From Luzula sylvatica (lineage: Eukaryota; Streptophyta; Magnoliopsida; Poales; Juncaceae): a DNA stretch of 64,000 bases. The stretch spans positions 14,412,992 to 14,476,991 of the forward strand of contig OX326958.1 in NCBI GenBank assembly GCA_946800325.1, read 5' to 3'. Every line of letters begins with the position of its first letter. Positions within the stretch are counted from its first letter, which is position 1. Below are positions 1 through 11,898 of this stretch, piece after piece. A program made the position numbers and the translations under genes. The notes beneath the pieces are model-generated. The model was not told where the DNA came from and searched no databases. It saw only the letters and a program-made list of their open reading frames with translations.

Positions 1-1150
1 CAATCAGTTTATGCTTTGGAGTTCAAATAACGTATTTTGAGATCATTTGAATCGTATCCTTTACCACATAACATTTCACCGAAATTTACAAACACTAAGA
101 ACGTTTGTTTTTCGATTCAAAACAGTCTGTTTATGCTTTTGGGAGTTCAAATAATGTATTTTGAGATCATTTGAATCGTATCTTTTACTACATAACATTT
201 CACCAAAATTTACAAACACTAAGAAAGTTTGTTTTTCGATTCAAAACAATTTGTTTATGCTTTGGGGAGTTCAAATAACGTATTTTGAGATCATTTGAAT
301 CGTTTCTTTTACTACATAACATTTTACCAAAATTTACAAACACTAAGAAAGTTTGTTTTTCGATTCAAAACAATTTGTTTATGCTTTGGGGAGTTCAAAT
401 AACGTATTTTGAGACCATTTGAATCGTATCTTTTACTACATAACATTTCACCAAAATTTACAAACACTAAGAAAGTTTGTTTTTCGATTCAAAACAATTT
501 GTTTATGCTCTGGGGAGTTCAAATAACGTATTTTGAGACCATTTGAATCGTATCTTTTACTACATAACATTTCACCAAAATTTACAAACACTAAGAAAGC
601 TTGATTTTCGATTCAAAACAATCTGTTTATGCTTTGGGGAGTTCAAATAACGTATTTTGAGATTATTTGAATCGTATCTTTTACCACATAACATTTCACC
701 AAAATTTACAAACACTAAGACAGTTTGTTTTTCGATTCAAAACAATTTGTTTATGCTTCGAGGAGTTCAAATAACGTATTTTTAGATCATTTGAATCGTA
801 TCTTTTACCACATAACATTTCACCAAAATTTACAAACACTAAGAAAGTTTGTTTTTCGATTCAAAACAATTTGTTTATGCTTTGGGGAGTTCAAATAACG
901 TATTTTGAGACCATTTGAATCGTATCTTTTACTACATAACATTTCACCAAAATTTACAAACACTAAGAAAGTTTGTTTTTCGATTCAAAACAATTTGTTT
1001 ATGCTTTGGGGAGTTCAAATAACATATTTTTACATCATTCGAATCGTATCTTTTACCACATAACATTTCAACAAAATTTACAAACACTAAGAAAGTTTTG
1101 TTTTTCGATTCCAAACAATCTGTTTGTGCTTTGGGGAGTTGAAATAACGT
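1..1150 (+). repeat. Left-edge copy of the zone-1 block
   Basis: This begins inside the block seen again at 3349 (lag 3348, 27 monomers) and 11899 (lag 11898). Between about 400 and 600 it holds one extra gagaccattt monomer relative to both partners, so the lag falls by exactly 124 bp (to 3224 and 11774). That is a clean single-monomer gain or loss inside an otherwise colinear duplication. Confidence 0.75.
7..128 (+). repeat. 122-bp monomer (ggag deletion subtype), first of five
   Basis: This copy has tttggagttc in place of tttggggagttc, 2 bp shorter than the consensus. Copies of the same deletion begin at 3355, 7200, 11905 and 15378, all in zone 1, and most sit next to a gaaatttacaaacactaagaacg or tgcttttgggag neighbour. 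The shared deletion and flanks indicate one original event spread by segmental duplication. Confidence 0.85.
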
Positions 1151-3499
1151 ATTTTGAGATCATTTGAATCGTATCTTTTACTACATAACATTTCACCAAA
1201 ATTTACAAACACTAAGAAAGTTTGTTTTTCGATTCAAAACAATCTGTTTTTGCTTTGGGGAGTTCAAATAACGTATTTTGAGATCATTTGAATCGTATCT
1301 TTTACTACATAACATTTCACCAAAATTTACATTCACTAAGAAAGTTTGTTTTTCGATTCAAATCAATTTGTTTATGCTTTGGGGAGTTCAAATAACGTAT
1401 TTTTAGATCATTTGAATCGTATCTTTTACCACATAACATTTCACCAAAATTTACAAACACTAAGAAAGTTTGTTTTTCGATTCAAAACAATTTGTTTATG
1501 CTTTGGGGAGTTTAAATAACGTATTTTGAGATCATTTGAATCGTATCTTTTTGTACATAACATTTCACCAAAATTTACAAACACTAAGAAAGTTTGTTTT
1601 TCGATTCAAAACAATCTGTTTATGATTTGGGGAGTTCAAATATTGTATTTTGAGATCATTTGAATCGTATCTTTTACCACATAACATTTCACCAAAATTT
1701 ACAAACACTAAGAAAGTTTGTTTTTCGATTCAAAACAATTTGTTTATGCTTTGGGGAGTTCAAATAACGTATTTTGAGATCATTTGAATCGTTTCTTTTA
1801 CTACATAACATTTCACCAAAATTTACAAACACTAAGAGAGTTTGTTTTTCGATTCAAAACAATATGTTTATGCTTTGGGGAGTTCAAATAACGTATTTTG
1901 AGATCATTTGAATCGTATCTTTTACCACATAACATTTCACCAAAATTTACAAACACTAAAACAGTTTGTTTTTCGATTCAAAACAATTTGTTTATGCTTT
2001 GGGGAGTTCAAATAACGTATTTTTAGATCATTTGAATCGTATCTTTTACCACATAACATTTCACCAAAATTTACAAACACTAAGAAAGTTTGTTTTTCGA
2101 TTCAAAACAATTTGTTTATGCTTTGGGGAGTTCAAATAACGTATTTTGAGATCATTTGAATCGTATCTTTTACTACATAACATTTCACCAAAATTTACAA
2201 ACACTAAGAAAGTTTGTTTTTCGATTCAAAACAATTTGTTTATGCTTTGGGGAGTTCAAATAACATATTTTTACATCATTCGAATCGTATCTTTTACCAC
2301 ATAACTTTTCACCAAAATTTACAAACACTAAGAAATTTTTGTTTTTCGATTCAAAACAATCTGTTTATGCTTTGGGGAGATGAAATAACGTATTTTCAGA
2401 TCATTTGAATCGTATCTTTTACTACATAACATTTCACCAAAATTTTTACACACTAAGAAAGTCTGTTTTTCGATTCAAAACAATATGTTTATGCTTTGGG
2501 GAGTTCAAATAACGTATTTTGAGATCATTTGAATCGTATCTTTTACCACACAACATTTCACCAAAATTTACAAACACTAAGACAGTTTGTTTTTCGATTC
2601 AAAACAATATGTTTATGCTTTGGGGAGTTCCAATAACGTATTTTTACATCATTTGAATCGTATCTTTTACCACATAACATTTCACCAAAATTAACAAATA
2701 CTAAGAAAGTTTGTTTTTCGATTCAAAACAATCTGTTTATGCTTGAGGGAGTTCAAATAACGTATTTTGAGATCATTTGAATCGTATCTTTTAGCACATA
2801 ACATTTCACCGAAATTTACAAACACTAAGAAAATTTGTTTTTCGATTCAAAACAATTTGTTTATGCTTTGGGGAGTTCAAGTAACGTATTTTGAGATTAT
2901 TTGAATCGTATCTTTTACCACATAAAATTTCACCAAAATTTACAAACACTAAGAAAGTCTGTTTTTCGATTCAAAACAATCTGTTTATGCTTTGGGGAGT
3001 TCAAATAACGTATTTTGAGATCATTTGAATCGTATCTTTTACCACATAACATTTCACCAAAATTTACAAACACTAAGACAGTTTGTTTTTCGATTCAAAA
3101 CAATTTGTTTATGCTTTGTGGAGTTCAAATAACGTATTTTTAGATCATTTGAATCGTATTTTTTATTACATAACATTTCACCAAAATTTACAAACACTAA
3201 GAAAGTTTGTTTTTCGATTCAAAACAATATGTTTATGCTTTGGGGAGTTCCGATAACGTATTTTTACATCATTTGAATCGTATCTTTTACCACATAACAT
3301 TTCACCAAAATTAACAAACACTAAGAAAGTTTGTTTTTCGATTCAAAACAATCTGTTTATGCTTTGGAGTTCAAATAACGTATTTTGAGATCATTTGAAT
3401 CGTATCTTTTACCACATAACATTTCACCGAAATTTACAAACACTAAGAACGTTTGTTTTTCGATTCAAAACAATCTGTTTATGCTTTTGGGAGTTCAAA

Positions 3500-5450
3500 T
3501 AATGTATTTTGAGATCATTTGAATCGTATCTTTTACTACATAACATTTCACCAAAATTTACAAACACTAAGAAAGTTTGTTTTTCGATTCAAAACAATTT
3601 GTTTATGCTTTGGGGAGTTCAAATAACGTATTTTGAGATCATTTGAATCGTTTCTTTTACTACATAACATTTTACCAAAATTTACAAACACTAAGAAAGT
3701 TTGTTTTTCGATTCAAAACAATTTGTTTATGCTTTGGGGAGTTCAAATAACGTATTTTGAGACCATTTGAATCGTATCTTTTACTACATAACATTTCACC
3801 AAAATTTACAAACACTAAGAAAGCTTGTTTTTCGATTCAAAACAATCTGTTTATGCTTTGGGGAGTTCAAATAACGTATTTTGAGATTATTTGAATCGTA
3901 TCTTTTACCACATAACATTTCACCAAAATTGACAAACACTAAGACAGTTTGTTTTTCGATTCAAAACAATTTGTTTATGCTTTGGGGAGTTCAAATAACG
4001 TATTTTTAGATCATTTGAATCGTATCTTTTACCACATAACATTTCACCAAAATTTACAAACACTAAGAAAGTTTGTTTTTCGATTCAAAACAATTTGTTT
4101 ATGCTTTGGGGAGGTCAAATAACGTATTTTGAGACCATTTGAATCGTATCTTTTACTACATAACATTTCACCAAAATTTACAAACACTAAGAAAGTTTGT
4201 TTTTCGATTCAAAACAATTTGTTTATGCTTTGGGGAGTTCAAATAACATATTTTTACATCATTCGAATCGTATCTTTTACCACATAACATTTCACCAAAA
4301 TTTACAAACACTAAGAAAGTTTTGTTTTTCGATTCAAAACAATCTGTTTATGCTTTGGGGAGTTGAAATAACGTATTTTGAGATCATTTGAATCGTATCT
4401 TTTACTACATAACATTTCACCAAAATTTACAAACACTAAGAAAGTTTGTTTTTCGATTCAAAACAATCTGTTTATGCTTTGGGGAGTTCAAATAACGTAT
4501 TTTGAGATCATTTGAATCGTATCTTTTACTACATAACATTTCACCAAAATTTACATTCACTAAGAAAGTTTTGTTTTTCGATTCAAAACAATCTGTTTAT
4601 GCTTTGGGGAGTTCAAATAACGTATTTTTAGATCATTTGAATCGTATCTTTTACCACATAACATTTCACCAAAATTTACAAACACTAAGAAAGTTTGTTT
4701 TTCGATTCAAAACAATTTGTTTATGCTTTGGGGAGTTTAAATAACGTATTTTGAGATCATTTGAATCGTATATTTTTTTACATAACATTTCACCAAAATT
4801 TACAAACACTAAGAAAGTTTGTTTTTCGATTCAAAACAATCTGTTTATGATTTGGGGAGTTCAAATAATGTATTTTGAGATCATTTGAATCGTATCTTTT
4901 ACCACATAACATTTCACCAAAATTTACAAACACTAAGAAAGTTTGTTTTTCGATTCAAAATAATCTGTTTATGATTTGGGGAGTTCAAATAACGTATTTC
5001 GAGATCATTTGAATCGTATCTTTTACCACATAACATTTCACCAAAATTTACTAACACTAAGAAAGTTTGTTTTTCGATTCAAAACAATTTGTTTATGCTT
5101 TGGGGAGTTCAAATAACGTATTTTTAGATCATTTGAATCGTATCTTTTACCACATAACATTTCACCAAAATTTACAAACACTAAGAAAGTTTGTTTTTCG
5201 ATTCAAAACAATTTGTTTATGCTTTGGGGAGTTCAAATAACGTATTTTGAGACCATTTGAATCGTATCTTTTACTACATAACATTTCACCAAAATTTACA
5301 AACACTAAGAAAGTTTGTTTTTCGATTCAAAACAATTTGTTTATGCTTTGGGGAGTTCAAATAACATATTTTACATCATTCGAATCGTATCTTTTACCAC
5401 ATAACATTTCACCAAAATTTACAAACACTAAGAAAGTTTTGTTTTTCGAT
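3500..5450 (+). repeat. Segmental duplicate A, left copy (partner 8213-10163)
   Basis: The variant order in this roughly 1.95-kb segment is repeated 4713 bp to the right (38 monomers plus 1 bp). Shared private features include the gtttctttt/cattttacc monomer (3650 and 8363), ttacattcac with a 125-bp monomer (4553 and 9266), gtatatttttttac (4769 and 9482), gtatttcgagatc (4995 and 9708) and aacatattttacatc missing one T (5364 and 10077). The copies part company near 5453, where the left has gattgaaaac and ttgaaat while the right has gattcaaaac and ttcaaat. Limits are good to about one monomer. Confidence 0.8.
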
Positions 5451-5790
5451 TGAAAACAATCTGTTTATGCTTTGGGGAGTTGAAATAACGTATTTTGAGA
5501 TCATTTGAATCGTATCTTTTACTACATAACATTTCACCAAAATTTACAAACACTAAGAAAGTTTGTTTTTCGATTCAAAACAATCTGTTTATGCTTTGGG
5601 GAGTTCAAATAACGTATTTTGAGATCATTTGAATCGTATCTTTTACCACATAACATTTCACCAAAATTTACATTCACTAAGAAAGTTTGTTTTTCGATTC
5701 AAAACAATTTGTTTATGCTTTGGGGAGTTCAAATAACGTATTTTGAGACCATTTGAATCGTATCTTTTACCACATAACATTTCACCAAAA

Positions 5791-5802
5791 TTTGAGATCA
5801 AT
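5791..5802 (+). other. Replacement patch inside a monomer
   Basis: At this point the expected tttacaaacact (monomer position 81-92) reads tttgagatcaat. The monomer stays exactly 124 bp long (gtttatg at 5711 and 5835), so this is a replacement and not an indel. The patch tttgagatca is identical to monomer position 32-41, suggesting a short ectopic template switch or conversion. I did not find another full copy of this patch. Confidence 0.75.
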
Positions 5803-8212
5803 AAGAAAGTTTGTTTTTCGATTCAAAACAATCTGTTTATGCTATGGGGAGTTCAAATAACGTATTTTGAGATCATTTGAATCGTATCTTTTACCACATA
5901 ACATTTCACCAAAATTTACAAACACTAAGACAGTTTGTTTTTCGATTCAAAACAATTTGTTTATGCTTTGGGGAGTTCAAATAACGTATTTTTAGATCAT
6001 TTGAATCGTATCTTTTACCACATAACATTTCACCAAAATTTACAAACACTAAGAAAGTTTGTTTTTCGATTCAAAACAATTTGTTTATGCTTTGGGGAGT
6101 TCAAATAACGTATTTTGAGATCATTTGAATCGTATCTTTTACTACATAACATTTCACCAAAATTTACAAACACTAAGAAAGTTTGTTTTTCGATTCAAAA
6201 CAATTTGTTTATGCTTTGGGGAGTTCAAATAACATATTTTTACATCATTCGAATCGTATCTTTTACCACATAACTTTTCACCAAAATTTACAAACACTAA
6301 GAAATTTTTGTTTTTCGATTCAAAACAATCTGTTTATGCTTTGGGGAGATGAAATAACGTATTTTGAGATCATTTGAATCGTATCTTTTACTACATAACA
6401 TTTCACCAAAATTTTTACACACTAAGAAAGTCTGTTTTTCGATTCAAAACAATATGTTTATGCTTTGGGGAGTTCAAATAACGTATTTTGAGATCATTTG
6501 AATCGTATCTTTTACCACACAACATTTCACCAAAATTTACAAACACTAAGACAGTTTGTTTTTCGATTCAAAACAATATGTTTATGCTTTGGGGAGTTCC
6601 AATAACGTATTTTTACATCATTTGAATCGTATCTTTTACCACATAACATTTCACCAAAATTAACAAATACTAAGAAAGTTTGTTTTTCGATTCAAAACAA
6701 TCTGTTTATGCTTGAGGGAGTTCAAATAACGTATTTTGAGATCATTTGAATCGTATCTTTTAGCACATAACAATTCACCAAAATTTACAAACACTAAGAA
6801 AATTTGTTTTTCGATTCAAAACAATTTGTTTATGCTTTGGGGAGTTCAAGTAACGTATTTTGAGATTATTTGAATCGTATCTTTTACCACATAAAATTTC
6901 ACCAAAATTTACAAACACTAAGAAAGTCTGTTTTTCGATTCAAAACAATCTGTTTATGCTTTGGGGAGTTCAAATAACGTATTTTGAGATCATTTGAATC
7001 GTATCTTTTATTACATAACATTTCACCAAAATTTACAAACACTAAGAAAGTTTGTTTTTCGATTCAAAACAATATGTTTATGCTTTGGGGAGTTCCGATA
7101 ACGTATTTTTACATCATTTGAATCGTATCTTTTACCACATAACATTTCACCAAAATTAACAAACACTAAGAAAGTTTGTTTTTCGATTCAAAACAATCTG
7201 TTTATGCTTTGGAGTTCAAAAAACGTATTTTGAGATCATTTGAATCGTATCTTTTACCACATAACATTTCACCGAAATTTACAAACACTAAGAACGTTTG
7301 TTTTTCGATTCAAAACAATCTGTTTATGCTTTTGGGAGTTCAAATAATGTATTTTGAGATCATTTGAATCGTATCTTTTACTACATAACATTTCACCAAA
7401 ATTTACAAACACTAAGAAAGTTTGTTTTTCGATTCAAAACAATTTGTTTATGCTTTGGGGAGTTCAAATAACGTATTTTGAGATCATTTGAATCGTTTCT
7501 TTTACTACATAACATTTTACCAAAATTTACAAACACTAAGAAAGTTTGTTTTTCGATTCAAAACAATTTGTTTATGCTTTGGGGAGTTCAAATAACGTAT
7601 TTTGAGACCATTTGAATCGTATCTTTTACTACATAACATTTCACCAAAATTTACAAACACTAAGAAAGCTTGTTTTTCGATTCAAAACAATCTGTTTATG
7701 CTTTGGGGAGTTCAAATAACGTATTTTGAGATTATTTGAATCGTATCTTTTACCACATAACATTTCACCAAAATTGACAAACACTAAGACAGTTTGTTTT
7801 TCGATTCAAAACTATTTGTTTATGCTTTGGGGAGTTCAAGTAACGTATTTTGAGATCATTTGAATCGTATCTTTTACCACATAACATTTCACCAAAATTT
7901 ACAAACACTAAGAAAGTTTGTTTTTCGATTCAAAACAATCTGTTTATGCTTTGGGGAGTTCAAATAACGTATTATGAGATCATTTGAATCGTATCTTTTA
8001 CCACATAATATTTCACCAAAATTTACAAACACTAAGACAGTTTGTTTTTCGATTCAAAACAATTTGTTTATGCTTTGGGGAGTTCAAATAACGTATTTTT
8101 AGATCATTTGAATCGTATCTTTTACCACATAACATTTCACCAAAATTTACAAACACTAAGAAAGTTTGTTTTTCGATTCAAAACAATTTGTTTATGCTTT
8201 GGGGAGTTCAAA

Positions 8213-10163
8213 TAACGTATTTTGAGATCATTTGAATCGTATCTTTTACTACATAACATTTCACCAAAATTTACAAACACTAAGAAAGTTTGTTTTTCGA
8301 TTCAAAACAATTTGTTTATGCTTTGGGGAGTTCAAATAACGTATTTTGAGATCATTTGAATCGTTTCTTTTACTACATAACATTTTACCAAAATTTACAA
8401 ACACTAAGAAAGTTTGTTTTTCGATTCAAAACAATTTGTTTATGCTTTGGGGAGTTCAAATAACGTATTTTGAGACCATTTGATTCGTATCTTTTACTAC
8501 ATAACATTTCACCAAAATTTACAAACACTAAGAAAGCTTGTTTTTCGATTCAAAACAATCTGTTTATGCTTTGGGGAGTTCAAATAACGTATTTTGAGAT
8601 TATTTGAATCGTATCTTTTACCACATAACATTTCACCAAAATTGACAAACACTAAGACAGTTTGTTTTTCGATTCAAAACAATTTGTTTATGCTTTGGGG
8701 AGTTCAAATAACGTATTTTTAGATCATTTGAATCGTATCTTTTACCACATAACATTTCACCAAAATTTACAAACACTAAGAAAGTTTGTTTTTCGATTCA
8801 AAACAATTTGTTTATGCTTTGGTGAGTTCAAATAACGTATTTTGAGACCATTTGAATCGTATCTTTTACTACATAACATTTCACCAAAATTTACAAACAC
8901 TAAGAAAGTTTGTTTTTCGATTCAAAACAATTTGTTTATGCTTTGGGGAGTTCAAATAACATATTTTTACATCATTCGAATCGTATCTTTTACCACATAA
9001 CATTTCACCAAAATTTACAAACACTAAGAAAGTTTTGTTTTTCGATTCAAAACAATCTGTTTATGCTTTGGGGAGTTGAAATAACGTATTTTGAGATCAT
9101 TTGAATCGTATCTTTTACTACATAACATTTCACCAAAATTTACAAACACTAAGAAAGTTTGTTTTTCGATTCAAAACAATCTGTTTATGCTTTGGGGAGT
9201 TCAAATAACGTATTTTGAGATCATTTGAATCGTATCTTTTACTACATAACATTTCACCAAAATTTACATTCACTAAGAAAGTTTTGTTTTTCGATTCAAA
9301 ACAATCTGTTTATGCTTTGGGGAGTTCAAATAACGTATTTTTAGATCATTTGAATCGTATCTTTTACCACATAACATTTCACCAAAATTTACAAACACTA
9401 AGAAAGTTTGTTTTTCGATTCAAAACAATTTGTTTATGCTTTGGGGAGTTTAAATAACGTATTTTGAGATCATTTGAATCGTATATTTTTTTACATAACA
9501 TTTCACCAAAATTTACAAACACTAAGAAAGTTTGTTTTTCGATTCAAAACAATCTGTTTATGATTTGGGGAGTTCAAATAATGTATTTTGAGATCATTTG
9601 AATCGTATCTTTTACCACATAACATTTCACCAAAATTTACAAACACTAAGAAAGTTTGTTTTTCGATTCAAAATAATCTGTTTATGATTTGGGGAGTTCA
9701 AATAACGTATTTCGAGATCATTTGAATCGTATCTTTTACCACATAACATTTCACCAAAATTTACTAACACTAAGAAAGTTTGTTTTTCGATTCAAAACAA
9801 TTTGTTTATGCTTTGGGGAGTTCAAATAACGTATTTTTAGATCATTTGAATCGTATCTTTTACCACATAACATTTCACCAAAATTTACAAACACTAAGAA
9901 AGTTTGTTTTTCGATTCAAAACAATTTGTTTATGCTTTGGGGAGTTCAAATAACGTATTTTGAGACCATTTGAATCGTATCTTTTACTACATAACATTTC
10001 ACCAAAATTTACAAACACTAAGAAAGTTTGTTTTTCGATTCAAAACAATTTGTTTATGCTTTGGGGAGTTCAAATAACATATTTTACATCATTCGAATCG
10101 TATCTTTTACCACATAACATTTCACCAAAATTTACAAACACTAAGAAAGTTTTGTTTTTCGAT
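8213..10163 (+). repeat. Segmental duplicate A, right copy
   Basis: Partner of 3500-5450 at a constant lag of 4713 bp, with the same ordered variants. Private differences include gattcg for gaatcg near 8482, ggtgag near 8822, and gagttc where the left copy has gaggtc near 4113. These mark point changes after the duplication. Confidence 0.8.
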
Positions 10164-11540
10164 TCAAAACAATATGTTTATGCTTTGGGGAGTTCAAATA
10201 ACGTATTTTGAGATCATTTGAATCGTATCTTTTACTACATAACATTTCACCAAAATTTACATTCACTAAGAAAGTTTGTTTTTCGATTCAAATCAATTTG
10301 TTTATGCTTTGGGGAGTTCAAATAACGTATTTTTAGATCATTTGAATCGTATCTTTTACCACATAACATTTCACCAAAATTTACAAACACTAAGAAAGTT
10401 TGTTTTTCGATTCAAAACAATTTGTTTATGCTTTGGGGAGTTTAAATGACGTATTTTGAGATCATTTGAATCGTATCTTTTTCTACATAACATTTCACCA
10501 AAATTTACAAACACTAAGAAAGTTTGTTTTTCGATTCAAAACAATCTGTTTATGATTTGGGGAGTTCAAATAATGTATTTTGAGATCATTTGAATCGTAT
10601 CTTTTACCACATAACATTTCACCAAAATTTACAAACACTAAGAAAGTTTGTTTTTCGATTCAAAACAATTTGTTTATGCTTTGGGGAGTTCAAATAACGT
10701 ATTTTGAGATCATTTGAATCGTTTCTTTTACTACATAACATTTCACCAAAATTTACAAACACTAAGAAAGTTTGTTTTTCGATTCAAAACAATATGTTTA
10801 TGCTTTGGGGAGTTCAAATAATGTATTTTGAGATCATTTGAATCGTATCTTTTACCACATAACATTTCACCAAAATTTACAAACACTAAGAAAGTTTGTT
10901 TTTCGATTCAAAACAATCTGTTTATGCTATGGGGAGTTCAAATAACGTATTTTGAGATCATTTGAATCGTATCTTTTACCACATAACATTTCACCAAAAT
11001 TTACAAACACTAAGACAGTTTGTTTTTCGATTCAAAACAATTAGTTTATGCTTTGGGGAGTTCAAATAACGTATTTTTAGATCATTTGAATCGTATATTT
11101 TACCACATAACATTTCACCAAAATTTACAAACACTAAGAAAGTTTGTTTTTCGATTCAAAACAATTTGTTTATGCTTTGGGGATTTCAAATAACGTATTT
11201 TGAGATCATTTGAATCGTATCTTTTACTACATAACATTTCACCAAAATTTACAAACACTAAGAAAGTTTGTTTTTCGATTCAAAACAATTTGTTTATGCT
11301 TTGGGGAGTTCAAATAACATATTTTTACATCATTCGAATCGTATCTTTTACCACATAACTTTTCACCAAAATTTACAAACACTAAGAAAGTTTTGTTTTT
11401 CGATTCAAAACAATCTGTTTATGCTTTGGGGAGATGAAATAACGTATTTTGAGATCATTTGAATCGTATCTTTTACTACATAACATTTCACCAAAATTTT
11501 TACACACTAAGAAAGTCTGTTTTTCGATTCAAAACAATCT

Positions 11541-11663
11541 GTTTATGCTTTGGGGAGTTCAAATAACGTATTTTGAGATCATTTGAATCGTATCTTTTAC
11601 CACACAACATTTCACCAAAATTTACAAACATTTGAGATCATTTGAATCGTATCTGTTTATGCT
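11541..11663 (+). repeat. Scrambled monomer left of the foreign insert
   Basis: A monomer begins normally at 11541 and proceeds to tttacaaaca (11621-11630). It then jumps back to tttgagatcatttgaatcgtatct (11631-11654), the unit's own position 32 onward. It jumps again through the shared atct to gtttatgct (11655-11663), the start of a new unit. Start-to-start distance is 114 bp instead of 124. Two back-to-back jumps with short homology, directly beside the foreign insert, point to error-prone repair or replication template switching. Confidence 0.85.
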
Positions 11664-11777
11664 CTAGTCGCCGTCCCTCACCCTAACTACGTCTCGAGCA
11701 AGGAATCGTAAATCAGATAAAGTCAAAGGTTCCTCGCCACATCTTACTGTCTTCCAATCCAGAGGTTTACACACCAT
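11664..11777 (-). pseudogene. Fragment of a coding sequence, possibly phage-type RNA polymerase
   Basis: On the minus strand the insert reads from ATG at 11777-11775 to TAG at 11666-11664, 37 codons. The codon just upstream (11780-11778) is Pro, giving PMVCKPLDWK, and about 12 residues later comes LTLSDLR. The frame stays open into the satellite to a TGA at 11801-11799, so the ATG is not necessarily a real start. A Pro-Met-Val-Cys-x-Pro-x-x-Trp stretch followed by a Ser-Asp-Leu-Gly-Gly-Tyr region is my recollection of single-subunit phage-type RNA polymerases, notably those of plant mitochondrial linear plasmids. Here the sequence after LSDLR (FLARDVV...) does not continue as Gly-Gly-Tyr, so the match is partial or the fragment is itself rearranged. 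It is certainly non-functional at this length. Another protein origin is possible. Confidence 0.35.
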
Positions 11778-11780
11778 AGG
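11664..11780. other. 117-bp non-satellite insertion
   Basis: These 117 bp share no recognisable match with the monomer and have 56 G/C bases (48%) against 29% for the satellite. It is the only foreign sequence in 64 kb. No poly-A tail, long terminal repeat, tRNA-like box or terminal inverted repeat is visible, so it is a fragment and not an element. The minus strand reads open across it, which suggests it derives from a coding region. Likely routes are capture of organellar, plasmid or genic DNA as filler during double-strand-break repair. Confidence 0.9.
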
Positions 11781-11898
11781 GTTTATGCTTTGGGGAGTTC
11801 AAATAACGTATTTTTAGATCATTTGAATCGTATCTTTTACCACATAACATTTCACCAAAATTAACAAACACTAAGAAAGTTTGTTTTTCGATTCAAAA

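Larger units (their letters stand above)
11655..11789. repeat. 9-bp direct repeats gtttatgct bracketing the insert
   Basis: Gtttatgct occurs at 11655-11663 immediately left of the insert and at 11781-11789 immediately right of it, where the array resumes in normal phase (next unit start 11905, 124 bp on). It could be a 9-bp target-site duplication. However, every monomer starts with this word, so microhomology-mediated joining explains it equally well. The insert ends (ctagtcg and catagg) show no convincing terminal inverted repeats. Confidence 0.6.

Noticed and set aside
973..1167. Plus-strand open frames of 63-83 codons starting FFDSKQ, repeated many times between about 1 and 31.5 kb.
   Set aside because: They translate the satellite itself. 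1-bp indels (for example the 125-bp gaaagttttg monomer) keep one frame open over two monomers. There is no ribosome or promoter context, no variation pattern of coding sequence, and all frames of the unit recur identically.
11664..11780. Truncated retrotransposon, SINE or tRNA gene.
   Set aside because: No A-tail, polymerase III A/B boxes, primer-binding site, TG...CA long terminal repeat ends, or cloverleaf pairing could be seen. The strand with a long open frame favours a genic fragment.
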